Origin: an uncultured Collinsella sp.
GTDB taxonomy: Bacteria; Actinomycetota; Coriobacteriia; Coriobacteriales; Coriobacteriaceae
Length of the DNA stretch: 29,601 bases
Direction: 5' to 3'
NCBI GenBank assembly: GCA_902482035.1
Contig: CABSYW010000032.1
Location: 1 to 29,601, forward strand
Shown: positions 22,208-29,601 of the stretch, piece after piece
Layout: each line of letters begins with the position of its first letter
Numbering within the stretch: the first letter of the stretch is position 1
Program-made: the position numbers and the translations under genes
The notes under the pieces: model-generated
Told to the model about the DNA's origin: nothing
Databases searched by the model: none
Seen by the model: the letters and a program-made list of their open reading frames with translations, nothing else

Positions 22208-23096
22208 ACGAAGCGAGATGACGCAATAGGTGAAGAAATACCGTCTGGTGTCGATCGGTCCAGGCATTTTGTCGATAGCAAAAATAGATGGGCAAGGCCA
22301 CGTCATGCGAGCCTTCAATGGAGCACTCGCTCACTTCCAGTCCATCTGTTGCGAGAGAAGAGCCAGAAAAACTCAATATCAATCCCCCGGCTTGAAGAAA
22401 CTCAGTCTGCGCCCTGTTTTCGTATTCGACGTCGCGGAAGCGGAAATTGACGAGCTGGGCTTCAGGGCATTGGTTAATCGCATTGAGACAGGGTGACAAA
22501 TTAATGGGAACAGCGAGCCTGCCGCTCAGTAACTCGCGAATGGTCATGGCGCCCACAGATTGATGACCCGCTGGGCACGAAAGAACCTTGAGCTCCTTTT
22601 CACCCAAGTATTTCGAAGAAAGGACACTGTCCCTTGGTTCCTCAAATGAGATGGCCGCATCCGAAATGCCAAGCACAAGTGATTCAAAGCATGTAGCCGT
22701 TGGCTGATGCCACACATCAAGGTGAATCTGAGGGTGCGAGCTTTCAAACGAGTCGTACCAGTTTTCGGAAAAAAGACGCCCCCGCCCGTGAAGACAGGGG
22801 ACGTAAAGACGAAAGTGGCCGTCGGGCGAAACGCCACCGTTCCCCGATTGGGTGTACTTTTTGAGATCGTCGACTTGTGCCAGGATCACGCGTGCACGAC
22901 GCGCAAATTCTCTGCCCGCCGGAGACAAAACAGCCTCCCCCGCCGATCGATTGAGCAAAACGATCTGATACTCAGACTCCAGTTTCTTAATTGCCGACGA
23001 GACAGCCTGTGGGCTCACGTGAACGGCGCGAGCCGCTTTGCGCACGCCGCCGTAGTTCGCTACCGCTTGAAGGTATTCGAGTTGAGAAAACTGCAT
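22206..23096 (-). CDS. LysR-family transcriptional regulator
   Basis: A 296-residue LysR-type regulator. The winged helix-turn-helix is at about 1-60 (QLEYLQAVANYGGVRKAARAVHVSPQAVSSAIKKLE), the linker helix runs to about 85, and the remaining effector-binding domain has LYVPCLHGRGR and ISDAAISFEE strands. GGAG lies about seven bases before the ATG. It probably controls the MFS gene immediately downstream, perhaps in response to the transported compound. LysR genes are usually divergent from their target; here the two are co-directional. G+C is again lower than in flanking housekeeping genes. Confidence 0.9.
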   Translation of the reverse strand: MQFSQLEYLQAVANYGGVRKAARAVHVSPQAVSSAIKKLESEYQIVLLNRSAGEAVLSPAGREFARRARVILAQVDDLKKYTQSGNGGVSPDGHFRLYVPCLHGRGRLFSENWYDSFESSHPQIHLDVWHQPTATCFESLVLGISDAAISFEEPRDSVLSSKYLGEKELKVLSCPAGHQSVGAMTIRELLSGRLAVPINLSPCLNAINQCPEAQLVNFRFRDVEYENRAQTEFLQAGGLILSFSGSSLATDGLEVSECSIEGSHDVALPIYFCYRQNAWTDRHQTVFLHLLRHLAS

Positions 23097-23137
23097 AGGT
23101 TACTCCAAAGGCAGCCAAGGCGACGGGCCGTGCGTCC

Positions 23138-23473
23138 TCAGATGAGGTTCTCGCCCAGGTTCTTGCCGCCGAGGACGTGCATGTGGAAGTGCATGACGGT
23201 CTGACCGGCGTTGACGCCCTTGTTGGAGATGACGCGGAAACCGTCCTCCAGACCCTTGGCCTTGGCGACCTCCTGGATGGCGTGGGCCATGGCGCCCATG
23301 GTCTCGGCAGGTACGTTATCGGCGATGTCACTGTAGTGCTTCTTGGGGATCACGAGCGTGTGGACCGGCGCCTGGGGATTGAGGTCGTCGAACGCGATGA
23401 CCTGGTCATCCTCGTAGACGACGGTCGAGGGGATCTCGTGGTTGGCAATTTTGCAGAAGATGCAATCACACAT
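23138..23473 (-). CDS. HIT-family nucleotide-binding hydrolase (HinT-like)
   Basis: A 111-residue histidine-triad protein with H95-F-H97-M-H99 in the catalytic motif and C4/C7 near the N-terminus (CDCIFCKI) that, with H46 and H95, commonly bind zinc in this group. HinT-type enzymes hydrolyse purine nucleoside phosphoramidates such as AMP-lysine. ATG 23473 follows AAAGGA by eight bases; the longer frame begins with GTG upstream of that site. A TATAAT on the minus strand at 23503-23508 is a likely -10, so it may have its own promoter although it follows xseA-xseB in the same direction. Confidence 0.93.
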   Translation of the reverse strand: MCDCIFCKIANHEIPSTVVYEDDQVIAFDDLNPQAPVHTLVIPKKHYSDIADNVPAETMGAMAHAIQEVAKAKGLEDGFRVISNKGVNAGQTVMHFHMHVLGGKNLGENLI

Positions 23474-23522
23474 GGTTGGTTCCTTTCTCACAGACCAAGG
23501 TAATTATATTTGGTCGGGATGG

Positions 23523-23789
23523 TTAGAACGAAAGGTTGTCGTCGGTGTTGGCGGCTTCGCCGTCGGCGAGCACGTCGTTGCCGTCGACGTCCTTCAGGAG
23601 CACCGAGACCTTCTGCTCGGCATCGGACAAGCGGGTACGCAGGCTCTTGAGGAGCTCGACGCCGCGGGTATAGCTCTCAAGCGACTCCTCGAGCTCCATA
23701 TCGCCCGACTCCAAGCTGCGAATGATGAGCTCCAACTCCTGCGAAGCCTGCTTGTACGTAAGCTGCTCGACCGGGGTCTTCTCTGCCAT
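23523..23789 (-). CDS. xseB: Exodeoxyribonuclease VII small subunit
   Basis: An 88-residue acidic helical protein with the XseB pattern LTYKQASQELELIIRSLESGDMELEESLESYTRGVELL, that binds several copies per large subunit and is needed for single-strand DNA exonuclease activity. The C-terminal 25 residues are acidic and probably disordered. AAAGGA lies seven bases before ATG 23789. It is 42 bp downstream of xseA and forms an operon with it. Confidence 0.94.
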   Translation of the reverse strand: MAEKTPVEQLTYKQASQELELIIRSLESGDMELEESLESYTRGVELLKSLRTRLSDAEQKVSVLLKDVDGNDVLADGEAANTDDNLSF

Positions 23790-23831
23790 AGCTGTTTCCT
23801 TTCCCAAAGGTTTATCACTGTAAAACGCGGT

Positions 23832-25283
23832 CTATTCGACCGTATTGACCGTTGCTGCCACGTTGCCGTCTGCCATGCGCACGCGAATGGCGTCGCCCGG
23901 CTTAAAGGTCTTGGCACTTGTAGCCACGCCGTCAACGCTGTACGCGATGGAATAGCCGCGGGCAAGCACCTTGAGCGGCGACAGGGCATCGAGCGAAGCC
24001 GCTGCACGGCCCAGGTCGGACGCTGGCTTGTTGAGCATCGTGCGCCCCTGATGCTCCAGGCGGGAGCTTGCGAGCGTGAGCGCATGGCGCTTGCCATCGA
24101 GTCCTGAGGTGCTTGCGATCAAGCGCTCGGGCAGACGCTCAAAGTTGGAGCGGAATGCCCCAACCGAACGCGTTATGGCGCCGGACAAACGATCGGCCGT
24201 CAGGGCAAGCTCAGACTCGCGACGCTCAACCATAAACGTTGGGTCGTTGAGGCACGGGCGGCACGCAGCCGCATCGAGCGCATCGCCCAAGCGAGCCGTA
24301 TAGGTATCCCAGGCACGGCGACCGCGCTGATCGAGCATCTCCAGGTCGACCTGGGCCGACCCAATCATCGATGCCATCGCGGCACCCAGACGCTGATAGC
24401 GCGCCTCGAGCACATCGGCCAACTCCGTCATAGCCGGCGCCACCGATTCGGCCGCCGCCGTAGGCGTGGAGGCGCGACGGTCGCTCACCATGTCGCAGAT
24501 CGAGGTATCGGGCTCATGGCCAATGCCCGTCACCACAGGCACGGGACAGGCTGCCACCGCACGGGCAAGCTCCTCGTCGTTAAAGGTCATGAGGTCCTCG
24601 AAGGAACCGCCGCCACGCACGAGCAAAATGCAATCGGGCGCCGGCGTAATGGCAGCGGCGCGGCGCAAGCCTTCAATAAGCTCTGTCGGCGCACCCTCGC
24701 CCTGGACCTTTGCGCCCACGCAGACGAGCTCGACGAGCGGGTTGCGTCGGCGCAGCGTACGCTTGACGTCGTCGATTACCGCACCGGAAAGCGAGGTGAC
24801 AACCGCCACGCGTGAGCAGAACACCGGGATGCGGCGTTTGCGCGCTTCGTCCATCAGGCCCTCGCGGCGTAGCTTTTCGGCCAGTTGCGCCACTTGTTGA
24901 CGCAGCAGACCCTCCCCCGCCAGCGAAAACGAGCGAGCGACAAAGCTCATACGACCCGTGGGCTTATAGAGGTTGAAGCTGCCCTTAAAGCTCACCTGCA
25001 TGCCGTCACGCAGATCGAAGGTACGCTTGAGATAGGCGCCCTTCCAGATGATGCAGTCGACGGCGGCCGAGTCGTCTTTAATCTGGAAGTAGCAGTGGCC
25101 GCTTCGGGCGTTGGGACCACGGAAACCCGTGACCTCGCCCAGGACACTCAGCTGCGGAATGGCATCGAGCGCACCAGCGGCGATCTCCACCGCCTGGCTC
25201 ACGCTGAGCTCCTTGCGCTCCTGCTCATCCGAACCGTCGAACTCGGCGGAAACGGCATTACCGGTTAGGTTCCAGCCTGCCAC
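23832..25283 (-). CDS. xseA: Exodeoxyribonuclease VII large subunit
   Basis: A 483-residue catalytic subunit that degrades single-stranded DNA to oligonucleotides in repair and recombination. An N-terminal OB-fold (about 25-125, with SVLGEVTGFRGP and GHCYFQIKDD) is followed by the catalytic domain, with RGGGSFEDLMTFNDE and TGIGHEPDTSICDMVSDRRASTPTAAAE. A long helical C-terminal region ends in the KVLARGYSIAY segment. The start codon is GTG at 25283 with AAAGGAGG six bases upstream. An N-terminal extension of about 25 residues precedes the OB-fold. Confidence 0.96.
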   Translation of the reverse strand: MAGWNLTGNAVSAEFDGSDEQERKELSVSQAVEIAAGALDAIPQLSVLGEVTGFRGPNARSGHCYFQIKDDSAAVDCIIWKGAYLKRTFDLRDGMQVSFKGSFNLYKPTGRMSFVARSFSLAGEGLLRQQVAQLAEKLRREGLMDEARKRRIPVFCSRVAVVTSLSGAVIDDVKRTLRRRNPLVELVCVGAKVQGEGAPTELIEGLRRAAAITPAPDCILLVRGGGSFEDLMTFNDEELARAVAACPVPVVTGIGHEPDTSICDMVSDRRASTPTAAAESVAPAMTELADVLEARYQRLGAAMASMIGSAQVDLEMLDQRGRRAWDTYTARLGDALDAAACRPCLNDPTFMVERRESELALTADRLSGAITRSVGAFRSNFERLPERLIASTSGLDGKRHALTLASSRLEHQGRTMLNKPASDLGRAAASLDALSPLKVLARGYSIAYSVDGVATSAKTFKPGDAIRVRMADGNVAATVNTVE

Positions 25284-25352
25284 GCAGCCTCCTTTCGTTA
25301 TCGAGCACAGAGGCTCCGGCCCCGTGCGAAATTAAGTCCAACACATAGTACA

Positions 25353-25382
25353 GCGCCGCGAGGACACGAATCCCCGCGGCGC
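25353..25382 (-). terminator. Hairpin after the YugP-like gene
   Basis: GCGCCGCG (25353-25360) pairs with CGCGGCGC (25375-25382). No T-tract is visible, so termination strength is uncertain. Confidence 0.5.
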
Positions 25383-25398
25383 CTGCCTGTCCCATTTG

Positions 25399-26103
25399 TT
25401 ATCGGTTGGAGTTTCTGTTGTAGCGAGCCATAAGGTAGAGCAACTGAATGATCGAAGTGAGCGCTGCAGCCACATAGGTAAGCGCGGCTGCCGTCAGTAC
25501 CTTCTTGGCGCCGTTGACCTGCTTGGAGCTCATGCCCGACTGCTCGATGTACGCCACAGCACGTCGGCTGGCATCAATCTCGACCGGCAGCGTAACCAAC
25601 TGGAACAACACACTAAACGAGAAGAAGATCAGGGCGAGGGTCGTGAGCCCGGCAATGTTCATAAACAGGCCCAAGAGCAACACGATGGTCCAGGTGTTCT
25701 GGGTAAAGTTGACGACCGGCACGAGGGCGGTACGTACTTTCATCATGGCATAGCCGCTTTGACGCTGGGCGGCATGGCCCGCCTCGTGGCAGGCGACGGC
25801 AACGCTTGCGACCGAACCGCCCGAACGGTTGGCATCCGACAGATACAGGTTGTTGTCCTGCGGGCTGTAATGATCGGTGAGCTCGCCGGCAACGCCCTCG
25901 ATACCCACGGCGTTACAACCGTTGGCATCGAGCATGCGGCGAGCGACCGTGGCACCCGTATCGCCGTCCGAGCGAACCTTGGACCAGGTTTTGTACGTCG
26001 AGTTGATATAGTTCTGTGCGGCAAGGCCAAGCACCGTGCAGACAAGAACAACCAGCAGGTACAGCGGGTCGATGCCAAAGCCGTATCCATAGTAATAAGG
26101 CAT
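25399..26103 (-). CDS. YugP-family membrane zinc metallopeptidase
   Basis: A 234-residue membrane protein with a transmembrane segment at about 13-30, a zinc-binding HEAGH motif at 106-110 (CHEAGHAAQRQSGY), and further hydrophobic segments near 135-170 and 203-226. The NLYLSDANRSG stretch before the motif is typical of the YugP (PF04298) family, whose substrates are not well defined. The N-terminus is Tyr/Gly-rich. GGAGGA lies seven bases before the ATG. It sits between RNase D and the xse operon in the same direction but with its own spacers. Confidence 0.92.
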   Translation of the reverse strand: MPYYYGYGFGIDPLYLLVVLVCTVLGLAAQNYINSTYKTWSKVRSDGDTGATVARRMLDANGCNAVGIEGVAGELTDHYSPQDNNLYLSDANRSGGSVASVAVACHEAGHAAQRQSGYAMMKVRTALVPVVNFTQNTWTIVLLLGLFMNIAGLTTLALIFFSFSVLFQLVTLPVEIDASRRAVAYIEQSGMSSKQVNGAKKVLTAAALTYVAAALTSIIQLLYLMARYNRNSNR

Positions 26104-26167
26104 GCGAATTCCTCCGAGTCGAGTTACACGTTGGAGGCATTTTACCCATTCAAGCGGCTAGGCTTCC

Positions 26168-27301
26168 CTACAGCAATTCGATTTTTCCGTCCTTCACCGT
26201 CAACCCCATATTGCCGGAAAGCAGATCGTCCAGGCGCGAGCCCACAAGCTCAAAGCGCCAGCCTTCGCGCAAGGGGCTCTGCTCGGGATGCTCAATATAG
26301 TCGGCCAGGTCATCGCGCGAGGCAATGACCGAAGTCGCCACGCCCGAGCGCTCGGCAACCAGGCGGATGAGCGCGTACATCAGGTCCGTCACACTCTCCA
26401 ACTCCGGCGAAATCTGACGGTGCCCGCGCACCATGAGCGGCAGGCGATCGTGCGGGCAGCTCGCGCCGCGCTTGATGGCCATGAGCGCACCGTCCACGTC
26501 GCGCTCCCCCAACTGATCGGTACCGCGGATGCTACGGAACTCCTCAACGCGCACGGGATTGCGCTTAACGAGCGCAAGCAGCGTGTCGTCGGACATGACC
26601 CACTTGCGCGGGATGTTACGGCGCTCGGCGCGGTCCTCGCGCCAGGCGGCGAGCTCGCGCGCGATGCCCAACTGGTGACGGCTGCACGAATTGATGCGTT
26701 TGACCTTGCGGAACGCCTCGTGGCGATCGGCGCGATAGTGCGACTCGTCAGCCAGCGGGCGCAGCTCGTCGAGCACCCAGTCCACACGGCCCAGCTCGCG
26801 CAGGCGGCTCATCATCTCGGTATAGGCGACGATCAGGTACTTGACGTCATCGATCGCATACTCAATCTGCTTATCGGTCAGCGGGCGGCGCGACCAGTCG
26901 GTCAGTGACTCGGTCTTGGGCAGCGATACGCCGCAGAACGTCTGAACAAGCGCGCCATACGAAATCTGCTGGCGCTCGCCCAAAAAGGCGGCGGCGACCT
27001 GCGTATCGAAAATCGGTCGTGGCAGCACGCCCACGGTATGGAGCATGACCTCCATATCCTGCGAGCACGCGTGGAAGACCTTGGTCACGCTCTCGTCGGC
27101 CATAAGCTCGGCCAGCGGCGAGAGGTCGTCGATCACCAGAGGGTCGACCGCTACGCTCTCGGCAGGGGTGGCAATCTGAACCAAGCACAGGCGCGGGTGG
27201 AATGTGCGCTCGCGCAAAAACTCGGTATCGACGGCAATCGCGTCGAACTCACGGGCGCGCTGGCAAAAGTCGAGTAGAGCCTGATGTGTGGAAATGTACA
27301 T
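26168..27301 (-). CDS. rnd: Ribonuclease D
   Basis: A 377-residue DEDD-type 3'-5' exoribonuclease that trims tRNA and other stable RNA precursors. Exo I has D25 and E27 (VDTEFLRE), exo II D82 (HACSQDMEVM), and exo III Y148 and D152 (EYAIDDVKYL). An HRDC-like domain follows at about 205-285. The start was placed at ATG 27301, since the family normally begins within a few residues of that point; the longer frame to 27337 starts with GTG and has no ribosome site. Ribosome binding before 27301 is also weak. It is divergent from the lipid kinase gene. Confidence 0.92.
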   Translation of the reverse strand: MYISTHQALLDFCQRAREFDAIAVDTEFLRERTFHPRLCLVQIATPAESVAVDPLVIDDLSPLAELMADESVTKVFHACSQDMEVMLHTVGVLPRPIFDTQVAAAFLGERQQISYGALVQTFCGVSLPKTESLTDWSRRPLTDKQIEYAIDDVKYLIVAYTEMMSRLRELGRVDWVLDELRPLADESHYRADRHEAFRKVKRINSCSRHQLGIARELAAWREDRAERRNIPRKWVMSDDTLLALVKRNPVRVEEFRSIRGTDQLGERDVDGALMAIKRGASCPHDRLPLMVRGHRQISPELESVTDLMYALIRLVAERSGVATSVIASRDDLADYIEHPEQSPLREGWRFELVGSRLDDLLSGNMGLTVKDGKIELL

Positions 27302-27399
27302 ATCAACCCATCGAATAAGGTTAGGCCCGAAAAACACGGGTAGGATATCGGCATTGCCTTACAACTATACTCGGTTAGTCACAGAACGGGAACGTAAGT

Positions 27400-28317
27400 A
27401 TGCGCTGCCTTATCATCCACAACCCGGCATCGGGCCCCAGCTCAGATGAAATCTACGCATTCACGCACGCCCTCGCGCAGGGCGGCGACGAGGTCGTGAT
27501 GCGTTTTATCGGCGATGGCATGGAGCCCGAGAACGCCGTGGCAGACGTGCGCGAGTTTGATCGCGTGGTCGTTTCGGGCGGCGACGGCACCGTCTCCAAC
27601 GTGCTCGACCAGATGCGCGGATGCGGTGTCCCCACGCTCGTCTTCCCCTCCGGTACAGCCTGCCTGTTCTTCAACAACATCGGCAATGCCCCCGAGGCAG
27701 CGGCGCTTGCCAAGGCTTGCCGCGCCGGTCGCACGGTCAAAGTCGACATGGGCGAGCTCTTTTGGCTCGACGAGAACGGCAACGAGAAGCGCCACGGCTT
27801 CATCATCATCGCCGGCTCGGGCTTCGACGCCGAGATCATGATGAAGGCCGCCCCCACCAAAAACGACATCGGCGAGATCGCCTACTTCCTCTCTGCACTC
27901 GCCACGCCCAACCCTACGGTAGCGCACTTTACCATTGAGCATGACGGCATTGTCGAGGAGCTCGACGGCATCTGCTGCATGGCCGGCAACACCTCGGTCA
28001 TCCAAAACGACATCAACCTGTTCCCCGACTGCCGTATGAACGATGGCATGGTCGACATTGCGGTCATCGAACCCGTAAAAACTGTGCAGCTTCTACCGAC
28101 TGTGATCACCGCCGCACTCGACCCCGCCGGCAAGGTACTCGGCCGCCCGCAGTTCAAGATCATCCAGACCAAGGAAGCCAAGATCACCTGCACCCCGTCG
28201 CTGGGCATGCAGTTCGATGGCGAAATTATCTCCAGCAATTCGGGCGTCTTTGGAGCCCGCGCGCTTCCACAATGCCTCGACCTCATCGTCGACGAATTCT
28301 CCCCGCTCGGAAAATAG
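27400..28317 (+). CDS. YegS/DagK-family lipid kinase
   Basis: A 305-residue member of the diacylglycerol kinase catalytic family. NPASG (8-12) and the nucleotide-binding GGDGT (60-64) are intact, followed by VFPSGTACLFFNNIGN and a beta-rich C-terminal domain ending DFDGE-like (QFDGEII). Members phosphorylate diacylglycerol or related lipids at the inner membrane face; the actual lipid is not determined. The ribosome site is weak (GGGAACG about nine bases upstream). It is followed after nine bases by a 30-codon membrane peptide gene, so both probably form one transcript. Confidence 0.9.
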   Translation: MRCLIIHNPASGPSSDEIYAFTHALAQGGDEVVMRFIGDGMEPENAVADVREFDRVVVSGGDGTVSNVLDQMRGCGVPTLVFPSGTACLFFNNIGNAPEAAALAKACRAGRTVKVDMGELFWLDENGNEKRHGFIIIAGSGFDAEIMMKAAPTKNDIGEIAYFLSALATPNPTVAHFTIEHDGIVEELDGICCMAGNTSVIQNDINLFPDCRMNDGMVDIAVIEPVKTVQLLPTVITAALDPAGKVLGRPQFKIIQTKEAKITCTPSLGMQFDGEIISSNSGVFGARALPQCLDLIVDEFSPLGK

Positions 28318-28326
28318 GAGGACCCT

Positions 28327-28419
28327 ATGAACGACAATCCCCTGCTCGGCTTTATCATCATCGTTTTGGCCATGCTCGTCGGCTATGCGATCAACGTGAT
28401 CCACCGCCGGAAGAAGTAA
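28327..28419 (+). CDS. 30-residue single-span membrane peptide
   Basis: A short frame, MNDNPLLGFIIIVLAMLVGY followed by AINVIHRRKK, has one hydrophobic segment (residues 6-25) and a basic tail, predicting an inner-membrane peptide with its C-terminus in the cytoplasm. A perfect AGGAGG lies six bases before the ATG, and the lipid kinase stop is only nine bases upstream, which supports real translation. A good terminator follows. It could partner the lipid kinase at the membrane; that is inference. Confidence 0.7.
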   Translation: MNDNPLLGFIIIVLAMLVGYAINVIHRRKK

Positions 28420-28454
28420 TTCCACATTGGTATGATATTCATCAAATTATCGTC

Positions 28455-28497
28455 TCCCCTGCTGTTTATGCATTTGCCAAACAGCGGGGGATTTTCA
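28455..28497 (+). terminator. Intrinsic terminator of the lipid kinase operon
   Basis: TCCCCTGCTGTTT (28455-28467) pairs with AAACAGCGGGGGA (28479-28491) with one bulge-free 12-bp core, followed by TTTTCA. Confidence 0.88.
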
Positions 28498-28725
28498 TTT
28501 CGGGCATTCCCAGTTACTTTATTCTGCTACAGTAATTACAGGGCGTCTTTATTAAAGTAAAGCTACAAACTGAGTACAATTAACCGCTCATCGCATATTT
28601 CATCACGCTTATCGAGTAAGTTTTTTTCATAGATGAATATTGTTTCCAGTTCGTTACGCTAATGAGGTGTCTTTATTGGCTGAAGCCCTCTGGCAACGGA
28701 GGGCTTTCGCACGCTGGGAGGGAAA
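28498..28725 (+). promoter_or_regulatory. Leader region of the C69 dipeptidase gene
   Basis: A+T-rich spacer with no gene. GTCTTTATT occurs twice, near 28544 and 28669. A terminator-like hairpin AAGCCCTC (28683-28690) / GAGGGCTT (28699-28706) followed by TCGC lies just before the GGGAGG ribosome site. No confident -35/-10 pair was found. Confidence 0.4.
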
Positions 28726-29568
28726 ATGAGGAAAACTCACCCCGTCAACGCGCTCAAAAAGCTTGGCATAGGCCTCGCCTTTGGAGCTGCAACCATCATG
28801 TCCATGCCGACGTCCGTGCTCGCCTGCACGCAGATGTACATGGGCAAGAACCTTACGGCCGACGGCAATACGTATTATGGCCGCGCCGAGGACTATGGCA
28901 AACGCTACCTCAAGCACTTTGGCATCGAGGATTCGCACGCCCCCGGCTTCACCTACAGCTCCGATGAGTCCGGGTTCGTATACACCTCAAACAAAACCAC
29001 GTATCGCTAAAGCTATGTGCGCGATCACCCCTCGCAGTGGGATGAGCGTTGGGATGCCTACTCCGAAGCAGGCATCAACGAGAAGGGCGTCTCCTGTTCC
29101 GCCACGCTAAGCACCAGCATGAATGCAGATGTCAAAGCTGTGGACCCCCTGACGAATGGCTTGGGTGAGTACAGCTACGCCAGCGTTATCCTGGGCGAAA
29201 GCGCCACGGCCCGTGAGGGCGTCGAGCTTATCGGCAGTCTGATTGACCAGCAGGGCGTCTGCTCCAACGACCAGATTGTCATCGCCGACAGCAACGAGAC
29301 CTGGCTGTTCGCCGCACTTTCCGGGCATCAGTGGATTGCCATGAAGCTCGCTGATGACGTCGCGTCGCTCAACCCTAATATCGGGAGCCTCAACTACGAT
29401 GTCGACCTCGACGACACCGAGAACTGCCTCCACTCCGAGGCCATCCAGTCCATGCCCGAGGAGAAAGGCTTCGCCAAGTACACCGACGGCAAGTTCGATG
29501 TTGCCAAAACCTATGGCGAGAGACTCGATGAGACTGGCAGGCATCAGTGGACTCGCTATGTCCAGGGC
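28726..29568 (+). pseudogene. Secreted C69-family dipeptidase, broken by an in-frame TAA and cut by the contig end
   Basis: The first 94 codons give a signal peptide (basic MRKTHPVNALKK, hydrophobic 13-33) with predicted cleavage after Ala33, exposing Cys34 in LACTQMYMGKNL. In C69 peptidases an N-terminal cysteine is the nucleophile, so export and activation fit. Codon 95 (29008-29010) is TAA, but the same frame then continues for 186 codons without another stop, reading SYVRDHPSQWDERWDAYSEA, GINEKGVSCSATLSTS and LIDQQGVCSNDQIVIADS, all C69-like. At that site the family usually has a Tyr (TYRYSYV), one base from TAA. GGGAGG precedes the ATG. Either a recent nonsense mutation, strain variation or a base error; the rest of the gene lies beyond the adapter. 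Confidence 0.85.
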
Positions 29569-29601
29569 CTGTCTCTTATACACATCTCCGAGCCCACGAG
29601 A
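29569..29601 (-). other. Nextera read-2 transposase adapter (artefact)
   Basis: CTGTCTCTTATACACATCT followed by CCGAGCCCACGAGA is the complement of the Nextera read-2 adapter. It is not genomic and truncates the dipeptidase gene. Confidence 0.98.

Noticed and set aside
29107..29583. Leftward 158-codon open frame starting MYKRQ at the right end
   Set aside because: It starts in the read-2 adapter and is antisense to the C69 dipeptidase frame, which has clear homology features.

Overview
The window is a metagenome-style contig from a high-G+C, AAGGAG-type Shine-Dalgarno actinobacterium. Gene content (arginine deiminase pathway, pta with two acetate kinases, UDP-galactopyranose mutase, C69 dipeptidase, P1 peptidase) and compact coding style fit a gut Coriobacteriia, most probably Collinsella or a close relative. 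That placement is inference from gene content only. Both ends are Nextera transposase adapter (1-29 and 29569-29601), so the true flanks are missing and the last gene is cut by the contig end.

Left part (30-8204): a non-coding stretch with a degenerate ~73-bp tandem repeat and a 100-bp nested palindrome. It is followed by an arginine-catabolism cluster transcribed leftward: arcA copy 2, an ArcT-like aminotransferase, arcA copy 1, ornithine carbamoyltransferase and a YfcC/ArcD-type carrier. The two arcA genes are identical over 1267 bp, but their promoters have diverged. Both promoters keep two ACCGTTC boxes exactly 21 bp apart, a TTTGGATATA -10 region and a leader hairpin with a GNNA-type loop (GACA or GAAA). 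No carbamate kinase is visible.

Middle (8205-14768): polyphosphate kinase, a TrmA/RumA-type RNA uracil methyltransferase, a DJ-1 family protein overlapping a Maf-type pyrophosphatase, and a P1-family peptidase. A 377-bp spacer then holds two concentric nested inverted repeats whose central hairpins share the apical sequence CAC-ATTAA-GTG, plus a 3' remnant of a glycosyltransferase gene facing the intact one.

Right part (14748-29568): glycosyltransferase and UDP-galactopyranose mutase (a galactofuranose module); pta followed by two convergent tandem acetate kinases (acetate/ATP production); a lower-G+C MFS plus LysR pair; HIT protein, xseB, xseA; a YugP-like membrane zinc peptidase; RNase D; a YegS-like lipid kinase followed by a 30-residue membrane peptide; and a secreted C69 dipeptidase broken by an in-frame TAA.

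The most striking features are the perfectly homogenised arcA pair with footprint-like promoter conservation and the nested palindromes. Neither proves a new system; both are concrete, checkable signals. Translation starts were often moved downstream of the longest frame to the ATG that has a well-placed Shine-Dalgarno site.
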